Source of the DNA: Methanococcoides sp.
GTDB lineage: Archaea > Halobacteriota > Methanosarcinia > Methanosarcinales > Methanosarcinaceae
Length of the DNA: 64,000 bases
Direction of reading: 5' to 3'
Assembly: GCA_021108185.1 (NCBI GenBank)
Contig: JAIORJ010000182.1
Span: forward strand, 1-64,000
This document shows positions 34,837 to 43,919 of this stretch, one piece after another (positions within the stretch are counted from its first letter, which is position 1; every line of letters starts with the position of its first letter). Below the pieces are notes generated by a model. It saw nothing but the letters and a program-made list of their open reading frames with translations, had not been told where the DNA came from and did no database searches. Both the position numbers and the translations under genes were made by a program.

Positions 34837-37647
34837 GATAGCACCTATTTCTTCCTGATATCTTGCAACCGCTTTTGGAGCACCTTTCAGAAGCTTCCTT
34901 ACCCTATTATAGACACTCGGAACCTTTTCAGAATCCAATTCCTTCAACATCTGTGCAAGGATATCCACCAGAAGCACATGGTATACATCCTCCATCAGAT
35001 CTATATTGGCAAACACGTTCAGCATGTTAGTAGTACTATATTCATTGACATTAGAGAGCTTGAACAGTATCTCACGAAGCAGTTCACGTCCAGCTTCTGT
35101 TTGCAGAGATATTTTTCGGTTCCTCGCAAACCCACCATAAAGAGCACGCTGGTCATTTGCCTGCTCGATACGGAATGATTCGGAGACTTCGATCTGCCTG
35201 ACAAGAGATACAGCTTCCGTACTGCTGTTCCCTGCGACTATTGACAAGAAAGCCTCCCAGGCGACAAGGTTCTTTTTCGACTCTTCCATGAACATTTCAA
35301 GCAGATCCATCTTGTCCTCGGCAGAACTGTTGATGTAACGATCAAAAGCTGCAAGCTTGTCAGTCGCACAAGAGGCTTCATAGAACTGCTTCTTACATAA
35401 CTGCTGTACAAAAGGAGTATCAAGTGTCGCAAGGATCCTCAGAACCAGATTCTTTACCTGCCTGGCCTTAATGCAACGTGCCTGCTCTTCAAGAGTATCG
35501 TTCGCAGGAACTGAAAGAGCAACATATTTGTGATAGACATTAAGCAAGGAAACTGTCCGGTTCTTTGCGATCTCATTGAGAATACATCCCTTGACATCAT
35601 AAAGGAGCTGATAGCGGTGAGATAAAGATACATCCTCAACTGATTCGAATATCGAGAGGAACTGACCGCCAACATTTTCCATAAGTTCATCATCGGTGAT
35701 GAGCTCACTAAAGAGATCAATGAACATTTCAGAGACACGGGCATCCTCGTCTGCAATGAGCTTCATCTTTTCCCGGTCGACCAGAGTGTAATACGCAACG
35801 AACCTGTTGATCATATCGCCATCTTTTTCCACCTGCAGGAGCAATTCATCATCGGAAACATCACGGACGACCTTCCCGTAGAACGAATATCCACGGTTAA
35901 CAGAAATAAAGGCAGGCATGTCAACGTTTTCCACGGAGATCTCAGCTTTTTCTGAAGCTATCCATTCAGTGAATTCTGCAATATCATTTCCTTCACTGTC
36001 AACCAATGCAGCCACGAAAGGGAATTCCCAATGGGTGCTACCTTCCGGAACGATCTGGACCAGATCGAACTTAAATGAACGGTTCGAGCTGTCATAAGAA
36101 GTATTGATGTTCAAAACAGGGAATTTGGTCTGTTTGAGCCAATTCTTGGACATATCTGAAAAGTCCATTCCAGAGAACTCCTCCATCGTCCTGAGCCAAT
36201 CCTCGCCTGTTGCATTGGAATGACTGAACTTCGTATGATAGCTATCAAGGGCACGTGCAAACGTTTCCTTGCCCATTAACGTTTCAAGCATCCTGACAAA
36301 TTCCGGTGCTTTCACATAGGTGACAGCGGTTATCAGGTCATTGGGATCGTTAAAGCCTTCCGGAACAATAGACATCGAAGCTGCTCCGCTATCAATGGCA
36401 AAGGTACCCACCCCAGGATATAGCAGGTCAAGGACATTCGCCAGACGGCTGTAGTTCTCTCCGAAAAGGAAAGCATGGAACTGGTGTTCAATGTGTACGG
36501 TCACCGCCTCATTAAGCCAGATCTCAAAAGGACTCCAGCCAGTGACCTCAGAACCATTGATATTGTGATAATATTCATGCACCTTGACACGTATCATATA
36601 TTCAAATGCAGGATCAGTGGTTTCCGGATATGGCATGATGCGGTTCGTGGTGATGGTAGTATTGCCGACATTTTCCATCCCGCCAAAATCAGAGTTCTGC
36701 ATTCCAATCTCACGATAGACAGTACCGGTATATTTATAGCCCATTTTAAGGGAGCTATCAAGCTTTTTCAGTTCATCACGAACGAACTGGAGGTCTTCAG
36801 AGTCACCTTCCTTCTTCAGACCATCCCTTGTCCTGACAAGCTCATATATCTCTTTCCTCGTGTCAAGGTCATTGTATTGTTCAGGTCCGGTGAAAAGATA
36901 TGTCCACAGAACAGAATCATAGAGAACATCAAGTGCCTTTTCTGCAGGATATATATCAGATTCCGGAGGGACCAGGAACTCGAGATTGAAAGTGTCGCCA
37001 CAGGGGTATTCGAATTCTCTTGTGAAAGTGCGGTAGGTACCCACTCCCAAAAAGAAGAGATAGGTCGCCATGGGAGTGATAGAATTGTCATAGACGATCC
37101 TGGACCTGCCATTTCCGATGGAATGACGTTCTTCGATCACATCACCATTGGTTATGAGATTAGTGTAACGTTCATCTGCAATTATTGTTGTAGTGTAAGT
37201 GCATTTTGCAGTCATGTCGTCAATGCAGGGAACTATACGCTGGAAGCCCCACTGTTGACACTGAGTGATCTGCTGAGGAGGCGCTCCTGCCGGCGTTTCG
37301 TCATAATAGAGACCTTCGAGTACATTCGAGGTTGGTCTGCAAATGGTTTCCGTGTGAATGACAATTTCAGTATTTTCCGGCACCATTGCAGGGAATTTGA
37401 TGGAAAGTATATATTCATCCGCCCTGAGATCGTAGGATATGTCATAGTCCTTGCAACTAATGTCCTTTATTTCCAGATCACGACAATTAAGGTCAAGATG
37501 ATCTATCGGTTTGTCAAGGGTCTTGACCTTCAGATCGGATGTAACATATGTATGGTCATCATATACATCGAACAAAAGGTCCATGTGAATGACATTTACA
37601 GTAAGCTCCCCAAAATCTTCAGGATAATATTTGTATATACGTTCCAT
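34825..37647 (-). CDS. M1-family aminopeptidase
   Basis: Zinc aminopeptidase of 940 residues, cytoplasmic by absence of a signal peptide. The exopeptidase motif is FGGMENVG, and the zinc site is HEYYHN with the third ligand in WLNEA exactly 18 residues later (HEXXH-X18-E). A long helical C-terminal domain covers the last ~400 residues. Closest in layout to PepN-type enzymes. The opposite strand is open for 401 codons across the N-terminal half, but this is a shadow. Confidence 0.93.
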   Translation of the reverse strand: MERIYKYYPEDFGELTVNVIHMDLLFDVYDDHTYVTSDLKVKTLDKPIDHLDLNCRDLEIKDISCKDYDISYDLRADEYILSIKFPAMVPENTEIVIHTETICRPTSNVLEGLYYDETPAGAPPQQITQCQQWGFQRIVPCIDDMTAKCTYTTTIIADERYTNLITNGDVIEERHSIGNGRSRIVYDNSITPMATYLFFLGVGTYRTFTREFEYPCGDTFNLEFLVPPESDIYPAEKALDVLYDSVLWTYLFTGPEQYNDLDTRKEIYELVRTRDGLKKEGDSEDLQFVRDELKKLDSSLKMGYKYTGTVYREIGMQNSDFGGMENVGNTTITTNRIMPYPETTDPAFEYMIRVKVHEYYHNINGSEVTGWSPFEIWLNEAVTVHIEHQFHAFLFGENYSRLANVLDLLYPGVGTFAIDSGAASMSIVPEGFNDPNDLITAVTYVKAPEFVRMLETLMGKETFARALDSYHTKFSHSNATGEDWLRTMEEFSGMDFSDMSKNWLKQTKFPVLNINTSYDSSNRSFKFDLVQIVPEGSTHWEFPFVAALVDSEGNDIAEFTEWIASEKAEISVENVDMPAFISVNRGYSFYGKVVRDVSDDELLLQVEKDGDMINRFVAYYTLVDREKMKLIADEDARVSEMFIDLFSELITDDELMENVGGQFLSIFESVEDVSLSHRYQLLYDVKGCILNEIAKNRTVSLLNVYHKYVALSVPANDTLEEQARCIKARQVKNLVLRILATLDTPFVQQLCKKQFYEASCATDKLAAFDRYINSSAEDKMDLLEMFMEESKKNLVAWEAFLSIVAGNSSTEAVSLVRQIEVSESFRIEQANDQRALYGGFARNRKISLQTEAGRELLREILFKLSNVNEYSTTNMLNVFANIDLMEDVYHVLLVDILAQMLKELDSEKVPSVYNRVRKLLKGAPKAVARYQEEIGAIEGF

Positions 37648-37810
37648 GTGATTACACCTATTTTCCTAAAGTCATGTTAGCTTAAACATGTTTCTAAATA
37701 GTGATAGGCAAAGGTAATTCAATATTCTGCAAGCATGGGATAAAAGCAACACTTTTTCAAAGAAAAGGACACAATTATAGAAAAGAGATAACTTTTTGTT
37801 GGTGATCAGT

Positions 37811-38335
37811 TTGACAGAGCAGAAGAAAATACTCATGGTAATAGCACAGGAAAATTTCAGGGATGAAGAATTCCTTAAACCAAAGAAGGTGTTCGAGGAT
37901 AGTGGTGCAAAGGTGACCGTTGCGAGCAACACCACGAAAAAGGCAAAAGGCGTGCTTGGAAAGAAGGTCAGTCCGGACATCAGCATCTCTGATGTGAACA
38001 TCGATGATTATGATGCGATATCGATCACAGGAGGCGGAGGAGCAAAGCAATATCTGTGGGATAATACGGAGCTTCAGGAAATTGTCAGAAAGGCAAACGA
38101 ACAGGGGAAGATCATTGGTGCCATATGTATCGCACCTGTGGTCCTTGCTAACGCGGGATTGCTGGAAGGTAAAATGAGCACTGTTTTCAAGAACGAGGAA
38201 ACTGTGAAGATCCTGAAGGACAATGATGCGAAATACAGGGATAAAGATGTCATGGTCGATGGGAATATCATAACTGGCAGGGATCCAAACGCTGCCAACA
38301 AATACGGACAAGCTGTGATAAAAGCTTTGAAGTAA
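37811..38335 (+). CDS. DJ-1/PfpI-family protein
   Basis: A 174-residue flavodoxin-like protein with the nucleophile elbow GAICIAPVVLANAG and a conserved acidic residue near residue 20 (NFRDEEF). Related proteins are glutamine-amidotransferase-like proteases, glyoxalases or chaperones; the exact activity is open. TTG at 37811 is chosen because GGTGATC is placed three bases upstream; further TTG codons from 37796 have no site. Confidence 0.85.
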   Translation: MTEQKKILMVIAQENFRDEEFLKPKKVFEDSGAKVTVASNTTKKAKGVLGKKVSPDISISDVNIDDYDAISITGGGGAKQYLWDNTELQEIVRKANEQGKIIGAICIAPVVLANAGLLEGKMSTVFKNEETVKILKDNDAKYRDKDVMVDGNIITGRDPNAANKYGQAVIKALK

Positions 38336-38385
38336 ATAATACAGTAAAAGTAATTAAGAAAAGATAGAAGGAGAGGGATCAGATA

Positions 38386-39579
38386 TTACCGCCCTTTCCT
38401 TACAATAAAAGCCACTGCAACAAAAAGTGCTATTGAGATGAAAGCACTGAAGCCAGGAACCGGTTTTTCAGCTTCATCGGAACCAGCACCTGCAATTATG
38501 ACCTTGTTGAACAGTTCTTCTGAGGCCACGAGGTCATTTGTAGCGGTCTCAAGGTTGTGTATCCCAAGGCTTCCATCATTCTCTATTTTTGTCAGGTAAA
38601 ATTGACCGTTGTTGTAGTTGGCCCTTTGCTCCTCGTAGGCATCAGTACCATTGATGCTCTCAAGTGCATTGCCTGCTTTTTCTTTCAATGAGTTCAGAGC
38701 GGAGATATGAGATACAATAGGTGCCTGCTTTTCTTCTATCAATGAGGGGAGAGACGACTGATGACAGAGACTACAGTTGTTCCCGGAATCAGGATTCGAC
38801 AATCGTACCGCATCAAAGTCAAATGTGTGCCCGGTTTCAACAACTTCATCAGTGGATATTTCTACCATGTGGCAATCCACACAACCGATCGAAGTAGGAT
38901 GTGGACCATCCACATATCCGGAAGTGCTCACCAATTCCCACTGCGCATGTCTTACTATCGGAGTATTACCGTCCATGACCGCACCTTCGGTATTATGGCA
39001 GTTCCCACACAGAAGGATCGAATCATCTATACGAGGGTTAGTATCGTGAGGATCATGACATGCGGCACATGAAATTGCCCATTCGTTCACCACTTCAAGC
39101 TCATGAACGCCTTCCTCATCCAGAGCATAAGGTTCAGCATCTGCAATGTTCAATATGCCACCATCAGTGCTCTTACATGCAGTACATGATGCTCCACTAT
39201 TCAGAACATAAGGCTCAGCAACATCCGTTGGTTCTGAATGGCTTGCAATGGCCTCCATATCGAAGTCAGCTTCACCGAATTCGTTCCATTCATCATAGAC
39301 ACCTGAATGACAGTCGCCACACACTTCAGAAGAAAGGTTTACGTCAGGCGAGGACGTGAACGGCGCAGAGATATGAGCATCAAAACCACCTGGTGATGCT
39401 GTATGACATATATCACAGGATGCAGACCCGTGAGGTGATGAGCTCCAGACCGCATAAGTTTCCCCATGGCAGTCGCCACATTCTTCAAAGTCTACCGCCC
39501 CCACAACAGTTGTTAAAAATAGCAATACTGTTGTAACTACTACTATTGATCTTAAGATTTTCCCCATCATATGAATCAT
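38386..39579 (-). CDS. Membrane-anchored multiheme cytochrome c with one CxxCK motif
   Basis: About 397 residues outside the membrane. A signal peptide (GKILRSIVVVTTVLLFLTTV) is followed by eight haem-attachment motifs. Numbered from the ATG at 39579, these are CGDCH 34, CDICH 55, CGDCH 87, CTACK 132, CAACH 171, CGNCH 191, CVDCH 233 and CSLCH 269. The fourth has lysine instead of histidine. A helical stretch and a C-terminal PGF-CTERM-like tail follow (PVPGFSAFISIALFVAVAF then basic residues). It resembles methanogen MmcA-type electron-transfer cytochromes, but the CxxCK in fourth place recalls octaheme nitrite reductases. An upstream ATG at 39594 lies too close to the TATA box to be used. 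Confidence 0.85.
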   Translation of the reverse strand: MIHMMGKILRSIVVVTTVLLFLTTVVGAVDFEECGDCHGETYAVWSSSPHGSASCDICHTASPGGFDAHISAPFTSSPDVNLSSEVCGDCHSGVYDEWNEFGEADFDMEAIASHSEPTDVAEPYVLNSGASCTACKSTDGGILNIADAEPYALDEEGVHELEVVNEWAISCAACHDPHDTNPRIDDSILLCGNCHNTEGAVMDGNTPIVRHAQWELVSTSGYVDGPHPTSIGCVDCHMVEISTDEVVETGHTFDFDAVRLSNPDSGNNCSLCHQSSLPSLIEEKQAPIVSHISALNSLKEKAGNALESINGTDAYEEQRANYNNGQFYLTKIENDGSLGIHNLETATNDLVASEELFNKVIIAGAGSDEAEKPVPGFSAFISIALFVAVAFIVRKGR

Positions 39580-39600
39580 TTTAATATTGGACATTCAGGA

Positions 39601-39610
39601 CATATAAAGA
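39601..39610 (-). promoter_or_regulatory. TATA box of the multiheme cytochrome gene
   Basis: TCTTTATATG on the minus strand, centred about 26 bases before the ATG at 39579, implying a leaderless or nearly leaderless mRNA. Confidence 0.45.
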
Positions 39611-39645
39611 TTTCTGACACAGATTTTAGGTTAGAAAGAATGTGA

Positions 39646-39903
39646 TTAATTAGCTTAAAAACTTATAATCAGTTTGAGAAAGTTTATACCAGTTTAAATG
39701 TAATCACAGCCCTTGCTAATTCTCACCCTATAAAACTTGTCAATGTGGATGATCTCTGCAAAGAGTATGAGAATCAAGGTATTGACAGTGAAATTACTAT
39801 GTCGATTGTATCAAAACTTAAAACTCAGGGAGATGTGATTACCATAAATTCTAAATCAATAAAAATGAATACAGATTATTATTTTGGCAATGTTAATAAT
39901 TGA
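39646..39903 (+). pseudogene. Possible winged-helix gene fragment
   Basis: The plus frame is open for 85 codons after a TGA at 39643. It reads TYNQFEKVYTSLNVITALAN, then KLVNVDDLCKEYENQGIDSE and a beta-hairpin-like end before a TGA at 39901. The pattern (helix, helix-turn-helix, short wing) suggests the C-terminal winged-helix part of a DNA-binding or MCM-like protein; this is only a guess. No start codon exists before an internal ATG, so it looks like a 5'-truncated remnant. It is AT-rich like the module that follows. The remaining ~90 bases up to 39991 are promoter sequence. Confidence 0.35.
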
Positions 39904-39960
39904 TAACAGATTTGATGTATAAACATCCCCCTTTTTAAAAAATAAATAGTTTTTAGATAA

Positions 39961-39970
39961 ATTTATATGA
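39961..39970 (+). promoter_or_regulatory. TATA box of the HD-STAND module
   Basis: ATTTATATGA centred about 26 bases before the ATG at 39992, with no ribosome site between them. A leaderless transcript is likely. Confidence 0.5.
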
Positions 39971-39991
39971 AATGAAAATTGACTTAAATTG

Positions 39992-40444
39992 ATGCTTCTT
40001 GAAAAATTGAGTCCAGAGTATAGAAATAAAATTGATACAATTAAAAATAGTATGCAGAGTATGTGGTCGAAAGGTGAATTTAACCATCGAAACTATACAC
40101 TGCACGGAATAGAACATTCTGAAAATATAATAACAGCCCTAGAAAAATTGACAGATGGTTTTAATTCTAACTCTGAATTAAGCGAACAAGAAGCATTTTG
40201 TTTGTTGGCTGCTGCATATTTACATGATGTAGGAATGCTTTGCAATTATGATGACGATGAAAAAAGAGCTGAAGAAATATCTCAAACGAAAAATGTGAAT
40301 TATACTGTTGAAGATTTGATTAGAGATGAACATCATTTAAGAAGTGGCCAATATATACTAGACACTCGAAAGCAATTTGGATTGGATCATATTGAATCCG
40401 ATTCAATAAGACTTGTTTCGGAAGGGCATCGTAAAAAAATTTGA
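39992..40444 (+). CDS. HD-type domain, N-terminal part (frame breaks at an A7 run)
   Basis: 150 residues. HGIEHSENI near residue 35 and LAAAYLHDVGML near residue 70 give the H and HD ligands of an HD/PDEase-like metal site. The ORF stops (TGA at 40442) right after SEGHRKK. The next ORF, which starts within these bases in the -1 frame, continues the same fold with LLAGLLRLADEIEI, where HD domains of this kind have their last aspartate. The break is in a run of seven A (40433-40439); one extra A joins both ORFs into a protein of about 1,185 residues. ATG at 39992 is preferred to TTG at 39989. GC content is clearly below that of neighbours. Confidence 0.8.
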   Translation: MLLEKLSPEYRNKIDTIKNSMQSMWSKGEFNHRNYTLHGIEHSENIITALEKLTDGFNSNSELSEQEAFCLLAAAYLHDVGMLCNYDDDEKRAEEISQTKNVNYTVEDLIRDEHHLRSGQYILDTRKQFGLDHIESDSIRLVSEGHRKKI

Positions 40445-43400
40445 ATTCTGAAGAATATAAGTCATCTGGCCGTGTTTCAGAATTAATACGCATTAGACTT
40501 CTTGCAGGGCTTCTTAGATTAGCAGATGAAATTGAAATTTCTTACAAGCGAGCCCCTGAAAACTTATTTGAGCAGCTCCAAACTAGAATGAATAATTATT
40601 CTCAGCTCCAGTGGTTTAAACATCATTATACTGCAACTGTTGTTATTGAAAAAAATAACAGAGAGAGGATGAATAAAACTGAAATTCAGATTCATTTTCA
40701 TTACCCAAATCAAGATGTAGCTGATAAATTAACTCCAATAATCCTGAAACCCATCAAAGAAGAAATAGACTATCTCAAAGACATATTTACACCCTATGGA
40801 TTAAGTTTAGAGCTCAAACAGTCTGAAATTAGCATAAAACCTGGTTTGAAAATAATTCCTGAAAATGTTTATATGAGTCACATTAACAAGGACATAAATA
40901 TATCAATGGAAATTCCAAAAGCCAAAGGTTTTTTGGGAAGAGATAGTGAATTAGAAGAGTTGACCAATTCCCTAGATAATAATATAGTTATCATTGAAGG
41001 CATTGCAGGTATTGGTAAGACTTACATTGCATCCAAGTTTGCAGAAACACTGAAAGACAAGTTTGTTGTATATTGGCATGGAAATATTAGTGAAACGACT
41101 TCAATAAGTTCTGTTATTAAAAAATTATCTGTTTTTTTAAGTCAAAATGGAAAAGATGAATTAGCAAATTCAATCGAAAATTTTGGTTATGATATTGATG
41201 TTTTAATAAATATTTTAGTATCTGAGTTGAATGAAAATAAGTTTGTTCTCTTTTTTGATGATTATCATAAAGCAGAAAAAGAGCTAAAACCATTGATGGA
41301 GCAAATGCTTCAATTAACCTCCTCAAAAATTGTCCTTATTACAAGAGAAAAACCATCATTTTATAATGTTGTTGATGAAGTAGAAAATCGGGTTTCAATC
41401 TTCACAATTGATTCATGGAGTTCTGAAAGTACAAACAAACTTTTAGAAAATCGGCATATAAAAACAGATATTGTCACTACTAAAAAGATCCATGAGATGT
41501 TGCATGGTCACCCACAATATTTGAATCTCTTTTGTATACTTGCACTTAAATCAAATCCAAAAGAACTATTTGAGCAAATTCCAAAAGCATTGGAAAGTGC
41601 TTATTCATATCTGGAAAAGGAAGTATATAATTCACTAAGCTTAAATGAAAAATCTTTAATCAAAATTATTGCAATTTATAGGCTACCACAAGAGATTGAT
41701 GCATATTATCTTGACGAACAAATGAAAGATGTGGATGATGTACTCTCAAAATTGATAGATAAATTTTTAGTTAACGAAATTGGCAATAAAAAATATACAA
41801 TTCATGAGATTATGAGAGATTACTGTATCAATGATGTAAAAAAGAAAAAAACGATTCGATCCATAAACGGAGCTGCTGGGGATTATTATTTATCATTAGA
41901 TAAAGAACCAGAAAATATATTAGAAGCTGTTTTTCATTACAATGAAGCAACACTTAAAGAGCGAGCAACTGAAGTCTTGGTTGCAAATACAAGTCAACTG
42001 ATATCAAAAGGATTTTGGGAAAAAATAGAAGCACAACTTCTAAAATCACTTCTAATGTTTCGTAGAACAAACCAACCATATAAGCTCCATTTGTTAGCAA
42101 AGATCAACTTAAATATTGGATCATTGTATTACGAAAAAAGAGATTGGGATGAGGCTTATAAGTTTGCAAATGATGCGAAAAATCTTCTGAAAAAAGCAAA
42201 AGTTTCAAATAAGAATTTTTATACAACATATACACTCATGAGTTCAATTTACTTCAAAAGAGATCAATTGGATAAAGCAAAAGAATACAATGATAAATGT
42301 GAAACGATTGCAAATGCAGAGGATAACTTGAGTCAAAAAATGATTGCGAAAGGAAATCTCGTAATGATTGAAAATCCTTCTAATGAAGAGAAGCTTCGCA
42401 TATACAATGAAATTAATGAGTACTTTGAAGAACAATCAGATAATAATAATACGGTTAGTTCTTACAGAAACCTTTCAAATACATATAGAGTTATGAAACA
42501 ATATGAAAAGGCTGCTTGTTGCCTTAAGAAAGCATTAAAAATCCTAAAAGAAAATAAAAATAGTTATAATATTATTGAATCCAAAGTGAGTTTAGCAAGA
42601 GTATATATTAATAATCCAAATAATCCAATACATTTAGTTGATATTATAGAGTGTTTGAATGAATGCTTAAATGTGTACAAAAAAATTGGCCACATTAGAG
42701 GAAAGGCAGAAGTTTTGGAACTTATTGGAGATGCTTATTTCTCAGATGGAAAAGAGAGTTTAGCACTTGAAAATATGAACAAAGCCGAACAAATATATCA
42801 GTCCCTGAATTATATTGAAGGTGAGGTGAATTTAAACAGTAAGATGGCACATAAATATATTAAACTGAAAAAATATTCAGATGCTGAACACTATTTGGAA
42901 AAGATGAATTTGCTAGACCCACTCAATATTAACAATTTATTAAACGCTTCGGAAATTTATATCTTACTGGGGAAGTACAAAGACGCTTACACCTTTTCTA
43001 CTAAAGCAACAAACGAAATAGAAAACAAAGATGTAGACATGAGATATTGTTTAGCGCTTCTAATTACCGCAATTTCATTATTAAAATTGGGGAAAAATAA
43101 AGAAGTTGTAAATTGTTTACGATTAATAGGAGCATTTAATTTTTCAAAAGCAGATGGAATTAAATGGAGTTTTTCAGAAATTGAAACAATGTTGAAAGGT
43201 GTTGAAAACTACACTGTATTCTTTGAAGATGTTATATCTTTACTTAAAAATGAAGAAAAATATCCAAAAATAAGAATAAATGATGTTGAAATATTAAGAG
43301 AAACAAAAGGGACTGAAGCTACGGTATATCACCCTTTTACAGGGAATTATATAATAGAAAAAAAGGACAAGGATTTTATAAATTTGTTCCAGAAATTAAG

Positions 43401-43548
43401 TGATGGTCAAATAATAAATGATAGTAATTCTAAAATACTAGACATTGATCGGTCTAAAGCATTATTAATAATAGGATTTTTAGCAAATAAAAATGTTTTA
43501 GATTATGAAATGATAGATCAGAATAATATAATGTTAAAACTAAATTAA
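40441..43548 (+). CDS. STAND-type NTPase with TPR-like repeats (and C-terminal part of the HD-type domain)
   Basis: 1,035 codons. Residues 1-120 complete the HD-type domain of the ORF before it (LLRLADEIEISYKRAP). A NACHT/NB-ARC-like NTPase follows: GFLGRDSELEELT, Walker A EGIAGIGKT (about 187-194), Walker B FVLFFDDYHK (about 268), sensor-like KIVLITREK, then HGHPQYLNLF and a winged-helix region. From about 470 to 900 come TPR-like helix pairs (YEKRDWDEAYKFANDAKNL and others), and a separate domain of ~95 residues ends the protein. The apparent TTG start overlaps the previous stop; re-initiation, frameshifting or sequence error are all possible. This layout fits conflict-system sensors, but no known system is matched exactly. 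Confidence 0.82.
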   Translation: MNSEEYKSSGRVSELIRIRLLAGLLRLADEIEISYKRAPENLFEQLQTRMNNYSQLQWFKHHYTATVVIEKNNRERMNKTEIQIHFHYPNQDVADKLTPIILKPIKEEIDYLKDIFTPYGLSLELKQSEISIKPGLKIIPENVYMSHINKDINISMEIPKAKGFLGRDSELEELTNSLDNNIVIIEGIAGIGKTYIASKFAETLKDKFVVYWHGNISETTSISSVIKKLSVFLSQNGKDELANSIENFGYDIDVLINILVSELNENKFVLFFDDYHKAEKELKPLMEQMLQLTSSKIVLITREKPSFYNVVDEVENRVSIFTIDSWSSESTNKLLENRHIKTDIVTTKKIHEMLHGHPQYLNLFCILALKSNPKELFEQIPKALESAYSYLEKEVYNSLSLNEKSLIKIIAIYRLPQEIDAYYLDEQMKDVDDVLSKLIDKFLVNEIGNKKYTIHEIMRDYCINDVKKKKTIRSINGAAGDYYLSLDKEPENILEAVFHYNEATLKERATEVLVANTSQLISKGFWEKIEAQLLKSLLMFRRTNQPYKLHLLAKINLNIGSLYYEKRDWDEAYKFANDAKNLLKKAKVSNKNFYTTYTLMSSIYFKRDQLDKAKEYNDKCETIANAEDNLSQKMIAKGNLVMIENPSNEEKLRIYNEINEYFEEQSDNNNTVSSYRNLSNTYRVMKQYEKAACCLKKALKILKENKNSYNIIESKVSLARVYINNPNNPIHLVDIIECLNECLNVYKKIGHIRGKAEVLELIGDAYFSDGKESLALENMNKAEQIYQSLNYIEGEVNLNSKMAHKYIKLKKYSDAEHYLEKMNLLDPLNINNLLNASEIYILLGKYKDAYTFSTKATNEIENKDVDMRYCLALLITAISLLKLGKNKEVVNCLRLIGAFNFSKADGIKWSFSEIETMLKGVENYTVFFEDVISLLKNEEKYPKIRINDVEILRETKGTEATVYHPFTGNYIIEKKDKDFINLFQKLSDGQIINDSNSKILDIDRSKALLIIGFLANKNVLDYEMIDQNNIMLKLN

Positions 43549-43807
43549 TTTTGCCAGCTTATAAGTGATATTTATGAAATGCACACGAATATTTATGAAG
43601 AATTAATTTCCCCTCCATATTTTTTAACTGCAGACAGCATCCATTACCCTATTCTGCCATACTTAAGAATATACCCCCCATCGGCATCCTAATCTACATG
43701 GAAGAGGGACAAAAATACCACCTTTATTAATTCTACTTAATGTATAAAATGTAGTACAACCAAACAAAATACAATCACATCAAAAAAAGCACTCAAAAAG
43801 AATTATA

Positions 43808-43890
43808 CGCCGAGGGGGAGATTCGAACTCCCGAGGGGTCAAGCCCCACAAGCTTTCCAGGCTTGCGCCCTACCACTAGACTACCTCGGC
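43808..43890 (-). tRNA. tRNA-Ser (GGA)
   Basis: Cloverleaf on the minus strand: acceptor GCCGAGG/CCTCGGC, anticodon stem CAAGC/GCTTG with loop CTGGAAA (anticodon GGA), a long variable arm (TGGGGCTTGACCCC) and T-loop GTTCGAATC. Discriminator G; CCA not encoded. It lies 29 bases past truB. The 259 bases on its other side, up to the STAND gene, hold no gene. Confidence 0.94.
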
Positions 43891-43919
43891 AAAAATGCCA
43901 GATTCGTGCTGACCGGCGT

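Noticed and set aside
36475-37680. 401-codon open frame on the plus strand
   Set aside because: It lies fully antisense to the N-terminal half of the M1 aminopeptidase, whose motifs and codon use are clear; the antisense product has no recognisable domain.
43549-43890. tRNA-Ser as integration site with flanking att repeat
   Set aside because: No duplicated tRNA-Ser 3' segment could be found at the other side of the accessory stretch and no integrase is present; kept only as a context hypothesis.
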